DNA of 10,276 nucleotides, from assembly GCA_012033095.1 (NCBI GenBank), contig JAAUPO010000017.1:1-10276 (forward strand), in the 5' to 3' direction. The position numbers were made by a program, and so were the translations under genes. The notes below the pieces were generated by a model. The model saw only the letters and a list, made by a program, of their open reading frames with translations. It was not told where the DNA came from and searched no databases. This document shows positions 5,277 through 10,276 of the stretch, piece after piece. This stretch comes from Synechococcaceae cyanobacterium RL_1_2 (GTDB lineage Bacteria; Cyanobacteriota; Cyanobacteriia; Cyanobacteriales; JAAUPO01). The first letter of the stretch is position 1, and the number at the start of each line of letters is the position of its first letter.

Positions 5277-7102
5277 CCATCTCCGGTAATGAGAATTAAC
5301 TCTAAGCGATCGTTGAGGGACACTTCTTCCGGGGTTATCCCCTGGGTGGTACCACGGTTAATTAATTGGCCATTTTCGTCTAGTTGCCATTGCTCTGGGG
5401 GAAATGCTTCTGGATTTTCCGTAATAATTTGAGCCTTTTGGGATGGGGTTAAGCGATCGTTATTGACCGCCACCGCCACCGGGTTAAAACGAACATAGAG
5501 TAGGGCTGGTTTTTCCCCGGTTTTATTGGCGATATTCCTTAAACCTTGACGGGCTTGGGCTGGGCTAACGGGATTCCCCTTAATCCCAGTAAAAGCTTCA
5601 AATTCGTTAGTGAAGCTTTCCTCAGCAGCAACAATGACGTTATCCGTGGCAATATCTACACTGGTGGGGGCACTATAGAGCGTCGGCACGTTAGGACTGG
5701 CATCTAACAGTAATATCTCCTGCTCTGGATAGGGTACCTCCCCTGGATTGGAGGGAGCTTCTGGCTCAATGATGGGCTCATCTTTACTAATAATTTGAAT
5801 ATTGTTCTGGGTGTAGGTAAATAATTTGGCGGTGGGGGGCGCAATGGTATTAATTTGATTATTAATCAAACCACCACTAATGGCTCCCGCAGTGCCATTG
5901 ACCCGATTATCGCCGATAATAAAAGGAGTCTCTCCGTTACCACCGTGGCGAATTACGATCTGACCGTTAGCAATGCCCCCTGCGCTGGAAATTGTGGCAT
6001 TGACACCGTTTTGATCCACAAAAGTATTATCTGCCCGGAAAAATCTATCTGTGGTAATGTCAATGGTGCCCCCTTGGCCTTGGCTGCCCCCCTGGCTATT
6101 AAGGTAACCGGTGGTAATGTCGCTGATCGGGTCTAGGGAAATCTTTCCTCCATCTCCGATCGCGCTGCTGCTGTCTAAATTACCAGTGCTAATAGCAATA
6201 GGGGCGTTAACGATAATATCTCCACCTTTCATGGTGCTGGAGGTGGTTAAATTTAGGGTATTGACCCCACCGTCTTCGCTCACAATTTTAATGGCATTAC
6301 CGCTGGTGGTAATTTGGCCCAGGGTAATATCCTGTTGAGCGGCAATGGTAATGGTGGCATTATCTTCCCCCCGTAACGAACTACCAGGGGGATTGGTGAT
6401 GGCAATCCCTCCCATGGGGGCGGTAATGGTCACTGGATCGGAAAAGATAATTTCTTGACTATTACCTTTAAATTCAATATTTCCATCGATCGCGGTAATG
6501 GTGATCTGGCCAAATCCGGCTTGGATTCGATTTAATTCTGTTGGGCTTAACTCTAACCATTGGGGCTGATTTCCTGGGGTATCCCCGATCGCGATGGTTT
6601 GATCCGGACTGAGGGGGGTAATGGTTAATGCCCCAGTACCGGCAATATCTCCTTCAATATTAATTTCGTCCCCTTGGAGGGTTAAATTCCCTGTGTTGCC
6701 TTGAATATTACCGGTGAGTAAACCCTGTTCTGTGAAGGTAATGGTTTCGTTGCGATCGTTACCGGTGAGGTTCTGAATATTGGTAAAGCGAACGGCCTGA
6801 TTCAGATTACCGCCATTGCGATCTGAGATTTGCCATTGGTTGTCCCGGTTGCCCATACTAATCAGCTCGTGATTGCCGTTGGGTTCTCCTCCGTCAATGG
6901 TGACATTAACGTTATCTTGCACCTCAAAGCGGTTATTACCGGCTCCCCCTGCAAAACGTTCAAAGTTTTCAAATTTAATCCCCGCTACGGTGGTGGCCAC
7001 AGCATCAATGTCAAAAGTATCGTCTTGGGCCGTACCAATCCCTTGATCTTCGAAGCGAGAACCAACTACGGTTTCAATGTCGTTAAAATCCTGCCCCTGG
7101 GG
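5231..7102 (-). CDS. Segment 2: end of beta repeats, haemagglutinin-like region and pre-CHAT region
   Basis: This frame is open downstream of a TAG at 7103-7105; the first possible start is GTG 6998-7000, which lies mid-module, so it is a continuation and not an independent gene. Numbering from that GTG: residues 1-95 are the last beta modules (ENFERFAGG, NIQNLTGN); about 100-400 are a filamentous-haemagglutinin-like beta region with short ITITA/ITLGQI strands; 404-440 are a Pro/Glu linker (EPIIEPEAPSNPGEVPYPE); about 455-575 are the region that precedes CHAT domains in related proteins, including GEKPALLYVRFNPVAVAV and LNDRLELILITGDGPP. The last residues, QNKCKPPDGNC, are off-pattern and include the only Cys residues of this segment, as expected after a frame change. 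Adding one base near 5274-5276 gives ITGDGPTDPKQVQATRREL, which leads directly into the CHAT domain. Confidence 0.75.
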   Translation of the reverse strand, partial: PQGQDFNDIETVVGSRFEDQGIGTAQDDTFDIDAVATTVAGIKFENFERFAGGAGNNRFEVQDNVNVTIDGGEPNGNHELISMGNRDNQWQISDRNGGNLNQAVRFTNIQNLTGNDRNETITFTEQGLLTGNIQGNTGNLTLQGDEINIEGDIAGTGALTITPLSPDQTIAIGDTPGNQPQWLELSPTELNRIQAGFGQITITAIDGNIEFKGNSQEIIFSDPVTITAPMGGIAITNPPGSSLRGEDNATITIAAQQDITLGQITTSGNAIKIVSEDGGVNTLNLTTSSTMKGGDIIVNAPIAISTGNLDSSSAIGDGGKISLDPISDITTGYLNSQGGSQGQGGTIDITTDRFFRADNTFVDQNGVNATISSAGGIANGQIVIRHGGNGETPFIIGDNRVNGTAGAISGGLINNQINTIAPPTAKLFTYTQNNIQIISKDEPIIEPEAPSNPGEVPYPEQEILLLDASPNVPTLYSAPTSVDIATDNVIVAAEESFTNEFEAFTGIKGNPVSPAQARQGLRNIANKTGEKPALLYVRFNPVAVAVNNDRLTPSQKAQIITENPEAFPPEQWQLDENGQLINRGTTQGITPEEVSLNDRLELILITGDGPPIQNKCKPPDGNC

Positions 7103-10100
7103 CTAGGGTCGCCGTTGTTAAATCCACGATCGCGGCTTGATCCCTTGCACTAAAATCGATGGTATCCGCTCCCTGGCCCCCTGCGATGAGGGTGGGTAAG
7201 GGGCCGGAACCGTTCAGGTTAAATCGATCGTCACCGTTTTGGCCTCTAATTTGTTCAAAATCTTGGAAGGTAATGGTGCTGTTATCTTTGATAATGCCAT
7301 TAGGGGCGATCGTGAAGGTGTCATTTTGTTCTGTACCAATCAATTGATCTTCTAATCCAGACCCAACAATGGTTTGAATTTGTTGATAGTTCTTAATTTG
7401 TGGTAGGGCCCCATCTCTGAAATCGTAGGTAATGGCTTGGTTAAATTGGCTATAACTGATCGTATTGTTCCCTGCTCCGCCGTCGATCGCTGTGGTGGAT
7501 TGTCCCCCCGGTAAAAGTAGAAATCGATCATTGCTATCCCCACCAGTGAGGGTCTCCAGGGATCGATAGGTCAGGGTTTGGTTGATGGTGCCTCCATCAA
7601 TTTCCGTAATTTCAATTTGGTGATCAATGCCATCGGCCATGGTTAAGAGATCGCTACCGGTTTCCCCATCAATTTCTCCATTAATGGTTGCTAAGGCCCC
7701 TAAAATGAAGCGATCGTCCCCTGCTCCACCAAATAGTTTCCCGTTAAAATTAACCCCACTTTGAATAGTAAAAGTATCGGTTTGGGTGCTGCCCCGAAAC
7801 TCTTCAAAACCAGCAAAGGCTAACGTTTGTCCGGTGATACCCTGCACCGTGCTTTCATTGTTAATATCGTTAAATTGAAAATCGTTACCGTTGGTATAAC
7901 CGATAATTTGATCCGTATTACCGTTACTGCCGACTAGGCGATCGATATTACTGAAATTATTAACCGTAACTCCAGTAATGGTAAAACTGTCTAAATCCAC
8001 AGTGACGGGGGTCGGATTGGGACTAAAATCTAGACTGTTGCGGCCATTGCCTACCACCCCATCCAGGGTACCGGAAACCCTGGCCCCTGGGTTAATCACA
8101 AAACTGTCAGCTTCTGTATTTCCTAATAGGTTTTCAAAGTTATCGTAAATAACACCGTCAATGGCCGTTAGGTCTGACCCTAATAAATTGAATTGATTAT
8201 TTTTGGCTGCCCCAATTACGGTATCGCTGAAATTATTATCCCCAATAACTTTTTCAATATTGGTAAAGGTCATTGTTCTACCGCTTTTACCCGTAATGGT
8301 GGAGTTATCAAGGGTAACGGTTAGGGCCCCACCATAATTGCTGTAATCAATCACGTCTCCAGGGGCTAGCGTGGGATTACCTCCATCGATCTGGCCGGTT
8401 AATGCGCCATTATTGGTAAAAATGAACGTATCGTCATCTATGCCTCCGGTTAAATTTTCGATCGCGGAAAAGTTGATCCCGGAGGTATTACCTTGATTTA
8501 GTCCTGCGATCGTAAAGGTATTAGAACGATCTAACCCAATCAGGGTATCCCCCTCTACCTTGCTCCCCACAATGGTTTCAATGTCATTAAAATTGGCAAT
8601 ATTATTGGTATTGCCCTCCTCTAAATTAATGGTCACTGCACTATTGGAGGTGCTGTAATCTAGGCGGTCTAAGCCATTACCGCCGTTTAATTGGGTAATG
8701 GTGGAATTATTGGAGCTGAAATTAAAGAGATCGTTTCCATCTTGACCAGCGATCGCTCCTACAAAATTGTCGGCGATCGTGAAGTTATCATTGGCGTTCC
8801 CTCCAACGATGGATTGGAAATTACTGAAGGTAATATTATTTAAACCATTATTGAGAACCCCTGTTGCGCCTAGGGTAAAGTCGTTATTGGCGTTACCACC
8901 AATGAAAATATTGGGGTCATTCAAACTACCTTGATCGCTACCGACAAAATTATCAATATTGCTAAAGCTATTGATCTTGGTGGCGTTATTTTTGCTTAAG
9001 TCAATGGTAACTGGAGCGGTCTGATTGAATAGGAGGGCATCGATCGCGGTGTTATGGCCGGTGATGCTGCCATCCCATTGACTTCCATTGGTGACAACGT
9101 AGGTATTGCCGCTAGTACCACTGAATAAATTTTCAAAGTTACTAAACTGGATGCCTTCCCCGAAAATGGTGTTTACTCCGTTAATCGTGAAGGTTTCATT
9201 GTTGTTGGAGGCGTTAATGCGATCGGTAAGATTGGTGGCACTACCGACAATGTTTTCAATCTGACTAAAACTTAAACTATTGTTGGCAGTCTTGGTTTCC
9301 AGATCAATGGCTACTTCCCCGGTAAAAGCACTAAAGTTGAGGGTATCTCCTAAACTGGTTCCCCCCACGATCGAGCCGGTTAAATCGCTCCCATCAACAA
9401 TGATAAAAGTATTATCTGCCCCGCCTGCAATTAGATTTTCAATACTGGTAAAGCCCCCTCCGATACCGGTGAGGTTTCCTTGATTAATGCCGCTTAGGGT
9501 AAATTCAGAATTTACATTATCAGCCGTTAAACTGTCATTACCTCCCTGGCCCGCGATCGTGCCAGTCAACGTTCCCCCAGCTAAAACAAAAGTATCTGCA
9601 AGATTACCACCACTTAAATTTTCTACATTGATGAATCCACCACCAAGTCCGTTAGCAGAGCCTTGATCAATGCTTGTAATAACAAAATTATTATTTACGT
9701 TATCGGCAATGAATGTATCTATTCCACCTTGTCCATCGATCGCGCCACTAAGAATTCCACCGTTGAGAGTGAATGTATCGTTAACTGTTCCACCGACAAG
9801 ATTTTGGATATTACTAAAACCATTGGCAATGCCAGTAGCAGAGCCTTGATCAATGCTTGTAATAACAAAATTATTATTTACGTTATCGGCAATAAATGTA
9901 TCTATTCCACCCTGACCATCGATCGCTCCCGATAAAGTTCCACCGTTGAGAGTAAAAGTATCGTTAGCTGTTCCACCAGTCAGATTTTGGATATTACTAA
10001 AACCATTGGCAATTCCTGTCGCAGAACCTTGATCTAGTCCAGTAACTACAAAATTATTATCAACGTTATCACCCGTGAGTTGGTTAACTCCTCCCTGACC

Positions 10101-10276
10101 ATCGATCGCTCCACTGAGAGTTCCACCGTTGAGAGTAAAAGTATCGTTCGCTGTTCCACCGACAAGATTTTGGATATTACTGAAACCATTGGCAAGTCCT
10201 GTTGCAGAACCTTGATCAATGCCTGTAATGACAAAAGTATTATCAGTATTGTCTCCAGTTAAATTATTTATTCCAC
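7083..10276 (-). CDS. Segment 1: beta-repeat region (5' partial)
   Basis: The frame is open without a stop from the window's right edge to TAA at 7083-7085, about 1,060 residues, so the first in-window start (TTG at 9567-9569) is not the true start. It consists wholly of Gly/Asn/Asp/Thr-rich beta repeats. The first four units (10276 to about 9480) have a 61-residue period. The rest are diverged modules alternating between an ENLxGG...GxIxGGxGxD type and a VDL...FSNIDxxVGS...DxIIG type. RTX-like nonapeptides such as GGAGDDRFI and GGQGADTID suggest calcium binding. No Cys, membrane helix or signal peptide is visible. After VDLTTATLAP the frame fails and ends in GAGF. Dropping one base near 7094-7102 continues it as GQDFNDIETVVGS, the expected next module. 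Likely an extracellular stalk or adhesin region. Confidence 0.8.
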   Translation of the reverse strand, partial: GINNLTGDNTDNTFVITGIDQGSATGLANGFSNIQNLVGGTANDTFTLNGGTLSGAIDGQGGVNQLTGDNVDNNFVVTGLDQGSATGIANGFSNIQNLTGGTANDTFTLNGGTLSGAIDGQGGIDTFIADNVNNNFVITSIDQGSATGIANGFSNIQNLVGGTVNDTFTLNGGILSGAIDGQGGIDTFIADNVNNNFVITSIDQGSANGLGGGFINVENLSGGNLADTFVLAGGTLTGTIAGQGGNDSLTADNVNSEFTLSGINQGNLTGIGGGFTSIENLIAGGADNTFIIVDGSDLTGSIVGGTSLGDTLNFSAFTGEVAIDLETKTANNSLSFSQIENIVGSATNLTDRINASNNNETFTINGVNTIFGEGIQFSNFENLFSGTSGNTYVVTNGSQWDGSITGHNTAIDALLFNQTAPVTIDLSKNNATKINSFSNIDNFVGSDQGSLNDPNIFIGGNANNDFTLGATGVLNNGLNNITFSNFQSIVGGNANDNFTIADNFVGAIAGQDGNDLFNFSSNNSTITQLNGGNGLDRLDYSTSNSAVTINLEEGNTNNIANFNDIETIVGSKVEGDTLIGLDRSNTFTIAGLNQGNTSGINFSAIENLTGGIDDDTFIFTNNGALTGQIDGGNPTLAPGDVIDYSNYGGALTVTLDNSTITGKSGRTMTFTNIEKVIGDNNFSDTVIGAAKNNQFNLLGSDLTAIDGVIYDNFENLLGNTEADSFVINPGARVSGTLDGVVGNGRNSLDFSPNPTPVTVDLDSFTITGVTVNNFSNIDRLVGSNGNTDQIIGYTNGNDFQFNDINNESTVQGITGQTLAFAGFEEFRGSTQTDTFTIQSGVNFNGKLFGGAGDDRFILGALATINGEIDGETGSDLLTMADGIDHQIEITEIDGGTINQTLTYRSLETLTGGDSNDRFLLLPGGQSTTAIDGGAGNNTISYSQFNQAITYDFRDGALPQIKNYQQIQTIVGSGLEDQLIGTEQNDTFTIAPNGIIKDNSTITFQDFEQIRGQNGDDRFNLNGSGPLPTLIAGGQGADTIDFSARDQAAIVDLTTATLAPGAGF
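9472..10276 (-). repeat. 183-bp tandem repeats coding 61-residue units
   Basis: The same landmark (GCAGAGCC or GCAGAACC on plus) recurs at 9655, 9838, 10021 and 10204, exactly 183 bp apart each time, and a more diverged copy keeps the register one period lower at about 9472. Copies starting at 9655 and 9838 are identical for their first 56 bases. Each unit codes for FSNIQNLVGG, NDTFTLNGG, LSGAIDGQGG, DNVNNNFV and IDQGSATGIANG in that order (N to C, circularly). The array runs off the right edge, so copy number is unknown. Confidence 0.92.

Larger units (their letters stand above)
4287..10276 (-). pseudogene. Large beta-repeat surface protein with C-terminal CHAT protease, split by two frameshifts (5' end outside window)
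   Basis: The three minus-strand segments described separately read as one protein of about 1,990 residues in the window, open at the right edge. The repeat motif F-x-N/D-I/F-E-x-L-x-G-G/S runs through the first segment into the second, and the pre-CHAT region of the second continues into the CHAT domain of the third. The breaks are single-base: one base too many near the CCCC/GGGG runs at 7094-7102 (plus strand), and one too few near the GGG at 5274-5276. They cancel, so segments one and three share a frame. From known relatives, cyanobacterial proteins of this plan usually start with a two-partner-secretion/filamentous-haemagglutinin domain and act outside the cytoplasm. That part is not visible here. 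Sequencing error is a serious alternative to a true pseudogene, because every domain is otherwise undamaged. Confidence 0.6.

Noticed and set aside
5855..6338. Plus-strand frames opposite the haemagglutinin-like segment
   Set aside because: They mirror the repetitive Gly/Asn/Thr-rich coding sequence on the minus strand and show no domain.
9663..10262. Plus-strand frames with repeated NACNNKIIIYVIG-like peptides
   Set aside because: They are antisense translations of the 183-bp repeats. The minus-strand frame is open throughout and matches the downstream modules.
9655..10276. Regularly spaced repeats considered as a CRISPR array
   Set aside because: The repeat unit is 183 bp with no short palindromic repeat and unique spacers; the period is a multiple of three and codes for a continuous protein.

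Overview
This is chromosomal DNA from a cyanobacterium. The window carries GCGATCGC (HIP1) octamers at 24-31, 1782-1789 and 8749-8756 and many near-matches. Its housekeeping genes are cyanobacterial in type: a long-chain prenyl diphosphate synthase, a Calvin-cycle class II fructose-bisphosphate aldolase and a stand-alone urease beta subunit. Moderate-to-low GC and AT-rich spacers suit a unicellular or colonial chroococcalean lineage, but I cannot name the species.

Layout. Bases 1-55 may be the last codons of a rightward gene. A solanesyl/polyprenyl diphosphate synthase (sds) follows at 75-1046 on the minus strand. An unusually long spacer (1047-1922) holds short sequence iterations next to sds, a segment at 1484-1698 that folds on paper into a long rod-like RNA, and a second inverted-repeat element (1801-1876) just before a small one-helix membrane protein gene (1923-2114, plus). 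That gene ends at a clear intrinsic terminator. Next is fba (2374-3453, plus) with a good Shine-Dalgarno, a plausible promoter and its own strong terminator, then ureB (3809-4117, plus) behind an AT-rich upstream region with a palindrome and a 9-bp tandem repeat. A small C-/G-rich inverted-repeat element (4146-4223) lies between ureB and the convergent leftward gene.

All of 4287-10276 (minus strand) belongs to one very large gene whose 5' end lies beyond the right edge. It encodes, N to C, near-identical 61-residue repeats, a long series of diverged Gly/Asn/Asp-rich beta repeats with RTX-like nonapeptides, a filamentous-haemagglutinin-like beta region, a Pro/Glu linker and a C-terminal CHAT cysteine-protease domain with its His and Cys in place. 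It is split by two opposite single-base frame changes, near 7094-7102 and near 5274-5278. The first and last segments therefore share a frame and only the middle 1.8 kb is displaced. It is either a recently broken gene or an intact gene carrying two sequencing errors.

The housekeeping genes work independently: prenyl tails for plastoquinone-type quinones, carbon fixation/glycolysis, and urea use. The large gene most resembles an exported surface protein carrying a protease, but no secretion partner is visible here. The most noteworthy points are that protein with its homogenised repeats and paired frameshifts, and the unassigned rod-like RNA candidate.
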